Assembly (NCBI RefSeq): GCF_025447595.1
Contig: NZ_JAOEJU010000035.1
Span: 1-44,077, forward strand
Direction of reading: 5' to 3'
Length of the DNA: 44,077 bases
Origin: Pseudomonas koreensis
GTDB lineage: Bacteria; Pseudomonadota; Gammaproteobacteria; Pseudomonadales; Pseudomonadaceae
How positions within the stretch are numbered: position 1 is the first letter of the stretch; the number at the start of each line of letters is the position of its first letter. The notes under the pieces are model-generated. The model saw nothing but the letters and a program-made list of their open reading frames with translations. It searched no databases and was not told the DNA's origin. A program made the position numbers and the translations under genes. Shown piece after piece: positions 1 through 8,712 of the stretch.

Positions 1-20
1 GAGCGAGCAGTCAGCGCCTG

Positions 21-1430
21 TTAGTAGCGGTAAGCGTGCGGCTTGAACGGGCCTTCGACGGTCACGCCGATGTAGTCAGCCTGTTGCTTGGTCAGTTGAG
101 TGACCACGCCGCCGAAGCCGCGAACCATTTCCAGGGCCACTTCTTCGTCGAGTTTCTTCGGCAGTACTTCAACGGTCAGACGCTCGGCTTTCTGGGCTGG
201 CGACAGGTCGGCGTACTTCTGGCCGAACAGGAAGATCTGCGCCAGAACCTGGTTGGCGAACGAACCGTCCATGATGCGGCTCGGGTGACCGGTGGCGTTG
301 CCCAGGTTCACCAGACGGCCTTCGGCCAGCAGGATCAGGTAGTCGTCGTTCTGAGCGTCGAAAGCGCCCGGGCCGGTACGGTGGATCTTGTGTACCTGTG
401 GCTTCACTTCTTCCCATGCCCAGTTCTTGCGCATGAAAGCGGTGTCGATTTCGTTGTCGAAGTGACCGATGTTGCAGACAACGGCGCGCTTCTTCAGGGC
501 TTTGAGCATGTTTGCGTCGCAAACGTTGACGTTACCGGTGGTGGTCACGATCAGGTCGATCTTGCCCAGCAGCGCTTTGTCGATGCTTGCTTCGGTGCCG
601 TCGTTGATACCGTCGATGAACGGCGAAACCAGTTCGAAACCGTCCATGCAGGCTTGCATGGCGCAGATCGGGTCGACTTCGGAGACCTTAACGATCATGC
701 CTTCCTGACGCAGGGACTGGGCCGAGCCCTTGCCCACGTCACCGTAACCGATGACCAGCGCTTGCTTGCCGGACAGCAGGTGGTCGGTGCCGCGCTTGAT
801 GGCATCGTTCAGGCTGTGACGGCAGCCGTACTTGTTGTCGTTCTTGGACTTGGTCACCGAGTCGTTGACGTTGATGGCCGGGATTTTCAGCTCGCCTTTG
901 GCCAGCATGTCCAGCAGACGGTGTACGCCGGTGGTGGTTTCTTCGGTCACGCCGTGAACGCGGTCCAGAACCTGTGGGTACTTGTCGTGCAGCAGCTGGG
1001 TCAGGTCGCCGCCGTCGTCGAGGATCATGTTGGCGTCCCATGGCTGGCCATCCTTCAGGATGGTCTGCTCCAGGCACCACTCGTACTCTTCTTCAGTCTC
1101 GCCTTTCCAGGCGAAAACCGGGATGCCGGCAGCAGCGATGGAAGCAGCAGCCTGATCCTGAGTCGAGAAGATGTTGCAGGACGACCAGCGTACTTCGGCA
1201 CCCAGGGCAACCAGGGTTTCGATCAGCACGGCGGTCTGAATGGTCATGTGGATGCAGCCGAGGATTTTTGCGCCTTTCAAAGGCTGCTCGGAAGCGTACT
1301 TGCGACGCAGACCCATCAGGGCCGGCATTTCCGACTCGGCGATGATGGTTTCGCGACGGCCCCAGGCAGCCAGGGACATGTCGGCAACTTTGTAATCGTT
1401 AAAATCTGCAGGCGTGATAACAGCGCTCAT
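21..1430 (-). CDS. ahcY: Adenosylhomocysteinase (S-adenosylhomocysteine hydrolase)
   Basis: Cytoplasmic enzyme that splits S-adenosylhomocysteine into homocysteine and adenosine, clearing the product inhibitor of methyltransferases. The 469-residue protein is full length for the family. Visible signatures are the NAD-binding glycine loop GYGDVGKGS, the substrate-site stretch NVNDSVTKSKNDNKYGCRHS, and the C-terminal KPHAYRY found in this family. The ATG at 1430 is preceded by a GGAGG Shine-Dalgarno partly held in a hairpin (1440-1462). Just upstream lie an SAH riboswitch and a near-consensus sigma-70 promoter, so expression should rise with SAH. In other Pseudomonas metF usually follows ahcY; here the window stops 20 bases after the gene, so that cannot be checked. 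Identity is very secure. Confidence 0.98.
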   Translation of the reverse strand: MSAVITPADFNDYKVADMSLAAWGRRETIIAESEMPALMGLRRKYASEQPLKGAKILGCIHMTIQTAVLIETLVALGAEVRWSSCNIFSTQDQAAASIAAAGIPVFAWKGETEEEYEWCLEQTILKDGQPWDANMILDDGGDLTQLLHDKYPQVLDRVHGVTEETTTGVHRLLDMLAKGELKIPAINVNDSVTKSKNDNKYGCRHSLNDAIKRGTDHLLSGKQALVIGYGDVGKGSAQSLRQEGMIVKVSEVDPICAMQACMDGFELVSPFIDGINDGTEASIDKALLGKIDLIVTTTGNVNVCDANMLKALKKRAVVCNIGHFDNEIDTAFMRKNWAWEEVKPQVHKIHRTGPGAFDAQNDDYLILLAEGRLVNLGNATGHPSRIMDGSFANQVLAQIFLFGQKYADLSPAQKAERLTVEVLPKKLDEEVALEMVRGFGGVVTQLTKQQADYIGVTVEGPFKPHAYRY

Positions 1431-1436
1431 GATGAG

Positions 1437-1555
1437 CCTCCATTCGTAATGTATGCGAATGGGCGCCGTTGTGCGTTTAGTGTCCGGCGTGAGCCGGTCA
1501 ACGCCCCATCCGAGCCTGACAGGTTGAACCTGCTGCAGCGCCCCTCGGACAGGTG
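1437..1555 (-). ncRNA. SAH riboswitch with translational expression platform
   Basis: The minus-strand leader of ahcY carries the conserved core of the SAH riboswitch: TCCGAG (near 1550-1545), GGGCGCTGCAG, CAGGCTCGGA, a CCGGC-TCAC-GCCGG hairpin and a closing GGCGCCC (1467-1461). CCGAG pairs with CTCGG, and GGGCGC pairs with GCGCCC. Directly after it, CCATTCG (1462-1456) can pair with CGAATGG (1446-1440), which holds part of the GGAGG ribosome site. The two pairings share the CC at 1461-1462. Ligand binding should therefore weaken the second hairpin and free the ribosome site, as expected for an ON switch. The motif match is seen directly; the switching mechanism is inferred. Confidence 0.93.
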
Positions 1556-1602
1556 GCGGGAAAACGGTAGCAAGTGAAGGTTACCGTTTTGAAACGGGGG
1601 CG

Positions 1603-1630
1603 ATTATAGCCGTCTAGACTGATCTTCCAA
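1603..1630 (-). promoter_or_regulatory. Sigma-70 type promoter of ahcY
   Basis: On the minus strand there is a perfect -10 TATAAT (1608-1603) and a -35 TTGGAA (1630-1625) separated by 16 bases. Transcription would start near 1595. The leader would then begin with a 9-bp inverted repeat (AAAACGGTA at 1590-1582 and TACCGTTTT at 1569-1561) before entering the riboswitch. Confidence 0.7.
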
Positions 1631-1749
1631 AGGGTTTCTGTCGGCCAGATGAAGATCGCCAATCGCGACCATAGTAGAAGCCTCATGGAGCATGACCGCT
1701 CAGTCTGCCAAGATGGCGCCATCATTCGGCAAGACGCTCAGGAGTGAAG

Positions 1750-2157
1750 ATGAATTTCCACACCCGCAAGTGGGTAAAACCCGAAGACCTCAACCCCAAC
1801 GGCACCCTGTTCGGCGGCAGCCTGCTGCGCTGGATCGACGAAGAAGCGGCGATCTACGCCATCGTTCAACTGGGCAACCAGCGTGTGGTGACCAAGTACA
1901 TTTCCGAGATCAACTTCGTCAGCGCCTCGCGCCAGGGCGACATCATCGAACTGGGCATCACCGCCACCGAGTTCGGCCGCACCTCGATCACCCTGACCTG
2001 TGAAGTGCGCAACAAGATCACCCGCAAGAGCATTCTGACCGTCGAGAAGATGGTCTTCGTCAACCTCGGCGAAGATGGACTGCCGGCGCCGCACGGGCGG
2101 ACCGAGATCAAGTACGTCAAAGACCAGTTCAAGGATGACGCTGCTGTCACTGAGTAA
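1750..2157 (+). CDS. Acyl-CoA thioesterase, hot-dog fold (YciA-like)
   Basis: A 135-residue single hot-dog domain protein, predicted to hydrolyse acyl-CoA thioesters in the cytoplasm. The family signature NPNGTLFGGSLLRWIDEEAA lies near residues 13-32: an N-x-x-G-x-x-F-G-G pattern followed by a D in the helix, where the catalytic acid of this family sits. The ATG at 1750 is preferred over an in-frame GTG six bases upstream because AGGAG at 1740-1744 sits 5 bases before it and overlaps the GTG. It stands alone, divergent from ahcY and followed by a REP pair. The substrate chain length cannot be told from sequence. Confidence 0.88.
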   Translation: MNFHTRKWVKPEDLNPNGTLFGGSLLRWIDEEAAIYAIVQLGNQRVVTKYISEINFVSASRQGDIIELGITATEFGRTSITLTCEVRNKITRKSILTVEKMVFVNLGEDGLPAPHGRTEIKYVKDQFKDDAAVTE

Positions 2158-2174
2158 CATCAGCGGTGCCCCCT

Positions 2175-2237
2175 TTCGCGAGCAAGCTCGCTCCCACAGA
2201 ATCGCGCAAAACCTGTGGGAGCGAGCTTGCTCGCGAA
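2175..2237. repeat. REP pair (REPIN-like), AAGCTT-core type
   Basis: Two inverted copies, TTCGCGAGCAAGCTCGCTCC (from 2175) and its complement ending at 2237, separated by about 15 bases. This is the abundant extragenic palindrome of the P. fluorescens group, here after the thioesterase gene and before the FNT channel. Confidence 0.93.
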
Positions 2238-2331
2238 GGCGATTTTGTAGTCGCAACATAGTTCAGGTCGGCAGTGAACAGCCGGGAATGCCACGGGTCG
2301 TAGCTAAAAGCCCCCTATCGGTTCCCACGCC

Positions 2332-3237
2332 ATGACCACGCCAACAGACGGCAAGACCCCCGACCTCTCGGCCAAGGAACAACACGAAGTCGAGAAAAAC
2401 CAGCCGCCCCGCGCGGCGGTCCTGCATGAAATCATCCGCAAACAGGGCGACCAGGAACTGGAGCGCCGCATCGCCGCGCTGTGGTGGTCGGCGCTCGCAG
2501 CCGGGCTGACCATGGGCCTGTCGCTGATGGGCATGGGCCTGCTCAATTCGCGTCTGCCCGAGGGCGACGAATTCAAGGTGATCGCCAGCTTCGGCTACTG
2601 TGCAGGTTTTCTCGCGGTGATCCTCGCCCGCCAGCAACTGTTCACCGAAAACACCCTGACCGCCGTGCTGCCGGTGATGACCAAACCTACCCTGGCCAAT
2701 TTCGGCCGGTTGATCCGGCTGTGGACGGTGGTGCTGTTCGGCAACTTGTGCGGGACGATTCTGGTGGCGTACGTGATGCTCGAACTGCCGATCTTCGACA
2801 GCAAGACCGACGAGGCCTTCCTCGAAATCGGCCGCAAGGTCATGGAGCACAGCGCCAGCCAGATGTTTGCCAAGGGGATCATTTCCGGCTGGATGATCGC
2901 CACCATGGTCTGGATGATCCCGTCGATGGAGAGCGCGAAGATGTGGATCATCATCCTCATCACCTATTTCATGGCGCTGGGCGATTTCACGCACATCGTG
3001 GTGGGGTCGGCGGAGGTGTCGTATCTGGTGTTTGCCGGCGAGTTGCCGTGGAGTGATTTCTGGGCGGTGTTTGCTGGGCCGACCCTGGCGGGGAATATCA
3101 TCGGCGGCAGTTGCATCTTCGCCCTGATCAGTCATGCGCAGATCCGCAGCGAAAGCGGCGCGCCAAAAGAAACGGACGGGCCGAAAGAATCTGCGGATCA
3201 GGCCGAAGAGCCCGATCCGCAGCAGATCAAGAAATGA
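2332..3237 (+). CDS. Formate/nitrite transporter family membrane protein, YfdC-like
   Basis: A 301-residue integral inner-membrane protein of the FNT (aquaporin-like pentamer) family. A charged N-terminal tail of about 45 residues precedes six predicted membrane helices. The segment LGDFTHIVVGSAEVSYLV near residue 220 matches the FNT region carrying the central pore histidine. A charged C-terminal tail follows. Length and long polar tails fit the YfdC branch better than FocA or NirC; the transported anion is unknown. No strong ribosome site precedes the ATG. It is convergent with the antiporter gene: its TGA at 3235-3237 directly abuts that gene's stop at 3238-3240. Confidence 0.8.
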   Translation: MTTPTDGKTPDLSAKEQHEVEKNQPPRAAVLHEIIRKQGDQELERRIAALWWSALAAGLTMGLSLMGMGLLNSRLPEGDEFKVIASFGYCAGFLAVILARQQLFTENTLTAVLPVMTKPTLANFGRLIRLWTVVLFGNLCGTILVAYVMLELPIFDSKTDEAFLEIGRKVMEHSASQMFAKGIISGWMIATMVWMIPSMESAKMWIIILITYFMALGDFTHIVVGSAEVSYLVFAGELPWSDFWAVFAGPTLAGNIIGGSCIFALISHAQIRSESGAPKETDGPKESADQAEEPDPQQIKK

Positions 3238-4503
3238 TCAGTGGTGCGCGGGCTCGGCAGCGGTTGCCGGCTCGTCGCGCGTTGCATGCTTGACCAGTTT
3301 GCCGATGGTCAGGCCCTGCAACAGGATCGACGACAGCACCACGATGTAGGTGATGCTCAGCAGCAGATCGCGCTCCGGGCCCAGCGGCAGGGCCAGGGCC
3401 AGTGCCACCGAAACACCGCCGCGCAAACCACCCCAGGTCAGAATCCGGATCGTGCCGCGCGGCACCGTACGCCAGCGGCGCAGCAGGACGATTGCCGGGG
3501 CCACGGTGAGCAGGCGCGACAGCAGAATCGCAAGTGCCAGCAAGCTCGCCGCCGCTACGTGCAGCCAGTTGAACGGCAGCAGCAACAGCTCCATCCCGAT
3601 CAACGCGAACAGCAAGGCGTTGAGCATGTCGTCGAGCAATTCCCAGAAACCGTCGAGGTATTTGCGCGTCATGTCGTTCATTGCCAGGTTGCGACCGAGG
3701 TTCCCGATGATCAGACCGGCAACCACCATCGCAATCGGCGCCGAGACGTGCAGTTCGGTGGCCATCGCCGAACCGCCGATCACCAGCGCCAGGGTCAGCA
3801 TGACTTCGATCTGGTGCTGCTCGATGCTCTTGATCATCAGGTACACCAGATAACCGATCAGCCCGCCGAACAGCACGCCGCCGATGGCTTCGTGGGCAAA
3901 CAGCATGGCCGTGGCGCCGACGGTCGGGGTTTCACCCAGTTGCGCGATGCCCAGCAACACGGTGAACACCACTACGGCGGTGCCGTCGTTGAACAGCGAT
4001 TCGCCGACGATGGTGGTCTTCAGCGGCTTCGAGGCATTGGCCGTACGCAGCACACCGAGTACCGCGATCGGGTCGGTCGGGGAAATCAGCGCGCCGAACA
4101 GCAGGCAGTACAGGAAGCTCACGTGCCAGCCGAACAGGGCAAAAATGTAATAGGCGAGGCTGCCGATCACGGCGGTGGCGATCAGTACGCCGAAGGTCGC
4201 CAGCAGGCCGATGGGCCAGCGGTAGCTGCGCAGGTCATTCAGGTTCACGTGCAAGGCGCCGGCGAACAGCAGGAACGACAGCATCCAGTTCATCAGCAGA
4301 TCGCCGAAGTCGATCTGGCCGATCAGTTGCTGCACGCGTTCTTCGAGACCGGGGTAACCGAGCAGGCTCAGGCCTTGCAGCAACAGGGAAAACATCAGTG
4401 CGGTAACCATCACGCCGATGGTCGGGGGCAGGCCGATGAAGCGGAAATTCACGAAGGTGAGGAGGGTGGTGAGGCAGATGAAAGCGGCGACGAGTTCAAG
4501 CAT
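3238..4503 (-). CDS. Cation:proton antiporter, CPA1/NhaP type
   Basis: A 421-residue inner-membrane protein with about 12 hydrophobic helices, predicted to exchange Na+ (or K+) for H+. Key motifs are visible: ALISPTDPIAVLGVLR near residue 145 and GESLFNDGTAVVVF near residue 170. The latter holds the Asn-Asp pair that binds the cation in CPA1 antiporters. No large cytoplasmic tail or TrkA-type domain is present; it ends with a short His-rich tail. It stands alone, stop-to-stop with the FNT gene and separated from the next minus-strand gene by a REP pair. Family assignment is firm; ion preference is not. Confidence 0.88.
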   Translation of the reverse strand: MLELVAAFICLTTLLTFVNFRFIGLPPTIGVMVTALMFSLLLQGLSLLGYPGLEERVQQLIGQIDFGDLLMNWMLSFLLFAGALHVNLNDLRSYRWPIGLLATFGVLIATAVIGSLAYYIFALFGWHVSFLYCLLFGALISPTDPIAVLGVLRTANASKPLKTTIVGESLFNDGTAVVVFTVLLGIAQLGETPTVGATAMLFAHEAIGGVLFGGLIGYLVYLMIKSIEQHQIEVMLTLALVIGGSAMATELHVSAPIAMVVAGLIIGNLGRNLAMNDMTRKYLDGFWELLDDMLNALLFALIGMELLLLPFNWLHVAAASLLALAILLSRLLTVAPAIVLLRRWRTVPRGTIRILTWGGLRGGVSVALALALPLGPERDLLLSITYIVVLSSILLQGLTIGKLVKHATRDEPATAAEPAHH

Positions 4504-4565
4504 CCGGGGTCCTTTGGATGGTGGGGTAAAGATAGTGTGGGGTAGTTATACCGTGTGAGCTTCAA

Positions 4566-4627
4566 TCGCGAGCAGGCTCGCTCCCACATTTGGAATGCGA
4601 TCCTCGTGGGAGCGAGCCTGCTCGCGA
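4566..4627. repeat. REP pair (REPIN-like), CAGGCT-core type
   Basis: Inverted copies TCGCGAGCAGGCTCGCTCCC and its complement flank about 17 bases. The core differs from the 2175 copy (GCAGGC in place of GCAAGC). It lies between the antiporter start and the MFS gene stop. Confidence 0.93.
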
Positions 4628-4654
4628 TGGCAGTGTGTGCGACAACGCAACTCT

Positions 4655-5824
4655 TCAGCCGGACACATTGACCGCAGCGACACTCCGACGTTGCAGGTAA
4701 ATGAAAAACAGCGCCGTCAGCACGGTCAGCACGCCCACCAGCGCGCCAGTCCACGGCAAGTCCGCCAAGTCCGCGCCGCTGGCGACCACCAGCCCGCCGA
4801 TCCACGCGCCGGCGGCATTGCCGAGGTTGAACGCGCTCTGGTTCAGGGTTGAGCCGAGGTTTGGTGCTTCATGCGCCTGATCGATGATCAGCAGTTGCAG
4901 GATCGGGCACAGGGCGAAGGCAAAAATCCCCCACAGCACCAGCGTGATCGCTGCCGGAACCACCGAGCGACTGGTCTGGCTGAACGCCGCCAGAATCACC
5001 ACCACCGCCAGTGCGACACCCACCAGCGACGGCAGCAGGCGGCTGTCGGCCAAGCGTCCGCCGAGCATGCTGCCGCCGGTCAGGCCGACGCCGAATAACA
5101 ACAGCATCACCGTCACGCCGTGAGGGCTGACGCCGGTGATGTCCTGCAGAATCGGCGCGATGTAGGTGAACACGCTGAACAGACTGGTGGAGGCCAGCAC
5201 GCTCATGCCCAGCGCCAGCAACACGTTGACCTTGCCCAGCACCTTGAATTCGCTGGCGAGGTTGGCCTTGTCCATCGGGATGTGTTTCGGCAACCACAAC
5301 CATTGGGCGAGGGCGGCGATCACACCGATCACCGAGACCGCCCAGAAGGTCGAGCGCCAGCCGGCGTACTGGCCGAGGGCAGTGCCCAGCGGTACGCCGA
5401 GCACGTTGGCCAGGGTCAGGCCGGTGAACATCATGGCAATCGCCTGCGCCCGTTTGTTCGGCGCGACCAGCCCGGCGGCCACCACCGAACCGATGCCGAA
5501 GAACGCGCCGTGGCACAGCGCGGTGACCACTCGCGCCGCCATCAGCGTTGCGTAGTTCGGCGCCAATGCGCACAGCACGTTGCCGAGGATGAACATCAGC
5601 GTCATGCCCAGCAGCGTGGCCTTGCGCGGCATGTTGGCGGTGCCGATCGCGAGGATCGGCGCACCGAACACCACGCCCAGGGCGTAGCCGGTGATCAACA
5701 GGCCGGCGTGGGGAATGCTCACGGCGAGGTCGCGGGCGACATCGGGCAACAGGCCCATGATGACGAATTCAGTGGTGCCGATGCCGAAAGCGGCAACAGC
5801 GAGTGCAAGCAAGGCGAGTGGCAT
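4655..5824 (-). CDS. MFS transporter, DHA1 family (AraJ/YdhP-like)
   Basis: A 389-residue, 12-helix major facilitator of the drug:H+ antiporter-1 group, probably exporting small molecules. The N-terminus LALAVAAFGIGTTEFVIMGL with downstream ARDLAVSIPHAGLLITGYALG is typical of the AraJ/YdhP subfamily. The conserved cytoplasmic loop between helices 2 and 3 reads IGTANMPRKATLLG, weaker than the usual G-x-L-aD-r-x-G-rkx pattern. The ATG at 5824 is preferred over an in-frame TTG two codons upstream. The substrate cannot be predicted. It is divergent from the EamA gene. Confidence 0.85.
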   Translation of the reverse strand: MPLALLALAVAAFGIGTTEFVIMGLLPDVARDLAVSIPHAGLLITGYALGVVFGAPILAIGTANMPRKATLLGMTLMFILGNVLCALAPNYATLMAARVVTALCHGAFFGIGSVVAAGLVAPNKRAQAIAMMFTGLTLANVLGVPLGTALGQYAGWRSTFWAVSVIGVIAALAQWLWLPKHIPMDKANLASEFKVLGKVNVLLALGMSVLASTSLFSVFTYIAPILQDITGVSPHGVTVMLLLFGVGLTGGSMLGGRLADSRLLPSLVGVALAVVVILAAFSQTSRSVVPAAITLVLWGIFAFALCPILQLLIIDQAHEAPNLGSTLNQSAFNLGNAAGAWIGGLVVASGADLADLPWTGALVGVLTVLTALFFIYLQRRSVAAVNVSG

Positions 5825-6043
5825 GCGCAAGGTCTCTGTCGGTAGTCTTGACGCTTTGATCAGGCATACGCAGGCCGGCGACCGGTCTCGGACGAGAACG
5901 GGGCAGGCAGGAATTATTGGAATTTATCTGTGCGCAACTGAGTGCGGCGTGGTCGCTTGCAGTATAAACAGCTGCTGACACATCGCGAATCAATAATCTG
6001 ACTAATTGGCTCAGGCTCAACAACAAGAATCAAGGAGTGGCAC

Positions 6044-6877
6044 GTGCTGGCGACAGCTCTGGTGTTGGTGGCGGCGCTGTTGCACGCAGCGTGGAATACG
6101 TTGATCAAGTTCAGCGCCGAGCGGCTGCTGGTGGTGGCCTGCATGGACACCGTGGCGCTGTTGTTCGTCGCGCTGGCGTTCCCTTTCATCAGCCTGCCGC
6201 CGCCGGAAATCTGGCCATGGATTCTGGCGTCGGCGGCGTTCGAACTGCTCTATCGCTATCTGTTGATTCAGGCTTATCGGGTCGGCGATCTGGGGCTGGT
6301 CTATCCGATGATGCGCGGACTGTCGCCGCTGGTGGTGCTGGCGCTGACCCTGATCTTCGCCGGGGAAGTGCTGACCACCCAGCAGATTTTCGGGATCATG
6401 TTGATCCCGCTGGGCATGGCTTGCCTGCTCTGGCAGGGCGGCGGCGGGAAACACTTGCCGTGGTCGATGCTGCCGGTGGTGGCGCTGATCGGCTTGTGCA
6501 TCGGTTGCTACACCTACATCGACGGCCAGGCGTTGCGACGCTGGTCGCATCCGCTGGATTATCTGGTCTGGGTCACGCTGCTCAGTGCCTGGCCTTTCCC
6601 GTTGCTGGCGTGGGTGGCCAAGCGTCCGGCGTTCAAGCTGTTCTGGCGCGAGCAATGGAAGCTGGGTCTGGCGGTCGGGTTCTGCGTGTTGTTCAGCTAC
6701 GCTCTGGTGCTGTGGGCGATGCAGTTGGGCTCGATTGCCGAAGCGGCGGCGTTGCGTGAAATCAGCGTGATCCTGGTGGTGCTGTTCGGCATGCGTTACC
6801 TGAAAGAACCTTTCGGCCGGCCGCGGCTCTTAGCCTGTGGGCTGGTGCTGATCGGCATGCTGGTGATGAAGTTCTGA
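6044..6877 (+). CDS. EamA/DMT superfamily transporter
   Basis: A 277-residue membrane protein with ten predicted helices arranged as two EamA-type halves, a drug/metabolite transporter. The GTG start is supported by AAGGAG at 6032-6037, six bases upstream. Conserved patterns include LHAAWNTLIKFSA at residues 10-22, YRVGDLGLVYPMMRGLSPL in the first half, and GSIAEAAALREISVILVVL with MRYLKEPF in the second. It is followed after 37 bases by the MAPEG gene on the same strand, so the two may be co-transcribed. The substrate is unknown. Confidence 0.87.
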   Translation: MLATALVLVAALLHAAWNTLIKFSAERLLVVACMDTVALLFVALAFPFISLPPPEIWPWILASAAFELLYRYLLIQAYRVGDLGLVYPMMRGLSPLVVLALTLIFAGEVLTTQQIFGIMLIPLGMACLLWQGGGGKHLPWSMLPVVALIGLCIGCYTYIDGQALRRWSHPLDYLVWVTLLSAWPFPLLAWVAKRPAFKLFWREQWKLGLAVGFCVLFSYALVLWAMQLGSIAEAAALREISVILVVLFGMRYLKEPFGRPRLLACGLVLIGMLVMKF

Positions 6878-6914
6878 CCCGCCAACACTCTAAAAACTGA
6901 AGAAGGACGGCGTT

Positions 6915-7298
6915 ATGACGGTGGCTCTGTGGTGCGTTTTGATTGCGATTTTTCTGCCGTATCTGTGCACGGGCGTGGCCAAGGCTGTCGGTGGGTATCG
7001 GCTGAGCGACAATCACGATCCCCGGGATTTTCTCGAAAGCCTGAACGGCGTGGCGCGGCGTGCCCATGCGGCGCAACTGAACAGCTTTGAAGTGACGCCG
7101 GCGTTTGCGGCAGCGGTGATCGTTGCGCACCTGGTGGGCACGGCAGAACTGGTGACGGTCAATGTGCTGGCGGTGCTGTTTATCACCAGTCGCCTGCTTT
7201 ACATCATTTGCTATCTGGCGGACTGGGCGATTCTGCGGTCGCTGGTGTGGTTTGTCGGGATGGGGCTGATTGCCAGTTTCTTCTTCGTTTCGGTCTGA
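6915..7298 (+). CDS. MAPEG family membrane protein
   Basis: A 127-residue protein with four hydrophobic helices and the MAPEG core: RAHAAQLNSFEVTPAFAAAVIVAH at residues 49-72, then SRLLYIICYLADWAILRSLVW near 96-116. Eukaryotic members are glutathione-dependent or eicosanoid enzymes; bacterial members of this size have no settled role. GAAGGA just upstream is a good ribosome site. It probably shares a transcript with the EamA gene 37 bases before it, and a REP pair follows. Confidence 0.87.
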   Translation: MTVALWCVLIAIFLPYLCTGVAKAVGGYRLSDNHDPRDFLESLNGVARRAHAAQLNSFEVTPAFAAAVIVAHLVGTAELVTVNVLAVLFITSRLLYIICYLADWAILRSLVWFVGMGLIASFFFVSV

Positions 7299-7322
7299 TT
7301 ATTGAGTGCTGCCACTGGCCTC

Positions 7323-7386
7323 ATCGCGAGCAGGCTCGCTCCCGCACTTGAGTGCATTTCCCTGTGGGAGCGAGCCTGCTCGCGAT
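7323..7386. repeat. REP pair (REPIN-like), CAGGCT-core type
   Basis: Inverted copies of the GCGAGCAGGCTCGC palindrome between the convergent MAPEG and mltA genes. The left copy has CTCCCGCAC in place of the usual CTCCCACA. A hairpin here could protect both convergent 3' ends. Confidence 0.92.
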
Positions 7387-7411
7387 GGCGGTCTGACCGC
7401 CGAAGTCGTGG

Positions 7412-8584
7412 TCAGAGTTTATCTTCAACCTGTGGCACTTGCGGCAACGCCGCACCTTTCGGCCAGAGCATCCAGATCTGCCCTTGCTGCTTCATGTCGC
7501 CGGCCAGTTGCCCGGCAGCTTCGCCGGTGCCCCAGAACAGATCCGCACGAACCTCACCGGCAATCGCGCCGCCGGTGTCTTGCGCAGCGACTGGGCGTAC
7601 CAGTGCCGTGCCGTCCGGGCGGGTGGTCGACAGCCACAACAGGCTGCCCAGTGGAATCACCTTGCGATCCACCGCAGCGCTGTAACCGGCGGTCAGCGGC
7701 ACATTCAGCGAGCCGCGCGGGCCTTCGTTGCTGTCCGGGTTGCGGGTGAAGAACACGTAGCTCGGATTGCTCGCCAGCAGTTCCGGAATGCGCGACGGGT
7801 TGGCCTTGGCCCAGTTGCTGATCGCGCCCATGGTCACTTCTTCTTTTTTCAGCTCGCCCTGTTCCACCAGCCAGCGGCCGATCGGCCGGTACGGATGACC
7901 ATTCTGGTCGGCGTAGGCGATGCGCAGTTGGCGACCGTCATCGGTCTGGATCCGCCCCGAACCCTGAATCTGCAGGAATTGCAGGTTCATCGGATCGGTC
8001 AGCCAGGCCACGACCGGCGCCTTGACGCCCTGGCTCTCGATGGTCGCCGCATCGTCGTAAGGCTTGAGTACGCGACCTTCGAGGCGTCCGCGCAGGCGCT
8101 TGCCTTTCAGTTCCGGGTAAATGCTGTCCAGCGAGACAATGATCATGTCTTCGGGCACGCCGTACACCGGCACGTTGGCGGTGGCGGTTTGCGTCAGGCT
8201 GCCGGGATAGACCGGTTCGTAGTAGCCGGTGATCAGGCCGTTGGGGTTGTCGTTCTCGGCGCGCAGGCCGAAGACGTCGAGGTTCTGCTTGAGGAATGTG
8301 CGAATCTCGCCGGCGCTTTGCGGCACGTTGGCGGCTGCCGCACAGGTCGCGCCCCAGACCGGGTCAGCTTTGAGCCGAGTGCAGGCGGTGCGCCACGAAC
8401 CGAAACCGGCCACCAGATCGCTATCGGATACTGCCGGCAGGGCTTCCCAGGTAGCGCTGGAGTACGTGGCCAGGGCGTGGGTTTTCGGCTTGGCGCTGTC
8501 GCCACCGGTGCAGCCGGCGAGGATCGCCAGCAGCGGGAGGGTGGCGATGAGCGGATGACGCCAGGCCTTGAAACGGCTGTTCAT
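7412..8584 (-). CDS. mltA: Membrane-bound lytic murein transglycosylase A
   Basis: A 390-residue lipoprotein that cleaves peptidoglycan glycan strands to 1,6-anhydro muropeptides at the outer membrane. The signal peptide ends in the lipobox LAGC (Cys at about residue 25). The MltA fold shows GLITGYYEPVYPGSL near the N-terminal third, LQIQGSGRI in the middle and, near residue 336, AQDTGGAIAGEVRADLFWG, where the Asp corresponds to the catalytic acid of the family. The start at 8584 was chosen because it begins the signal peptide directly; an in-frame start 16 codons upstream would put a charged stretch before it. It is divergent from the cytochrome gene. Confidence 0.93.
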   Translation of the reverse strand: MNSRFKAWRHPLIATLPLLAILAGCTGGDSAKPKTHALATYSSATWEALPAVSDSDLVAGFGSWRTACTRLKADPVWGATCAAAANVPQSAGEIRTFLKQNLDVFGLRAENDNPNGLITGYYEPVYPGSLTQTATANVPVYGVPEDMIIVSLDSIYPELKGKRLRGRLEGRVLKPYDDAATIESQGVKAPVVAWLTDPMNLQFLQIQGSGRIQTDDGRQLRIAYADQNGHPYRPIGRWLVEQGELKKEEVTMGAISNWAKANPSRIPELLASNPSYVFFTRNPDSNEGPRGSLNVPLTAGYSAAVDRKVIPLGSLLWLSTTRPDGTALVRPVAAQDTGGAIAGEVRADLFWGTGEAAGQLAGDMKQQGQIWMLWPKGAALPQVPQVEDKL

Positions 8585-8712
8585 GGAGAATTTCCTGTGC
8601 CGGTTGCAGAAGTGCTCCATGCGCTCAAGCAACCCTTATTGTTAATAGGGCTATTGGTGTTTGGCGGTGACCCGAGGATACTGGCCGCCGATTTCCGTGA
8701 CCTGAAGCCACC

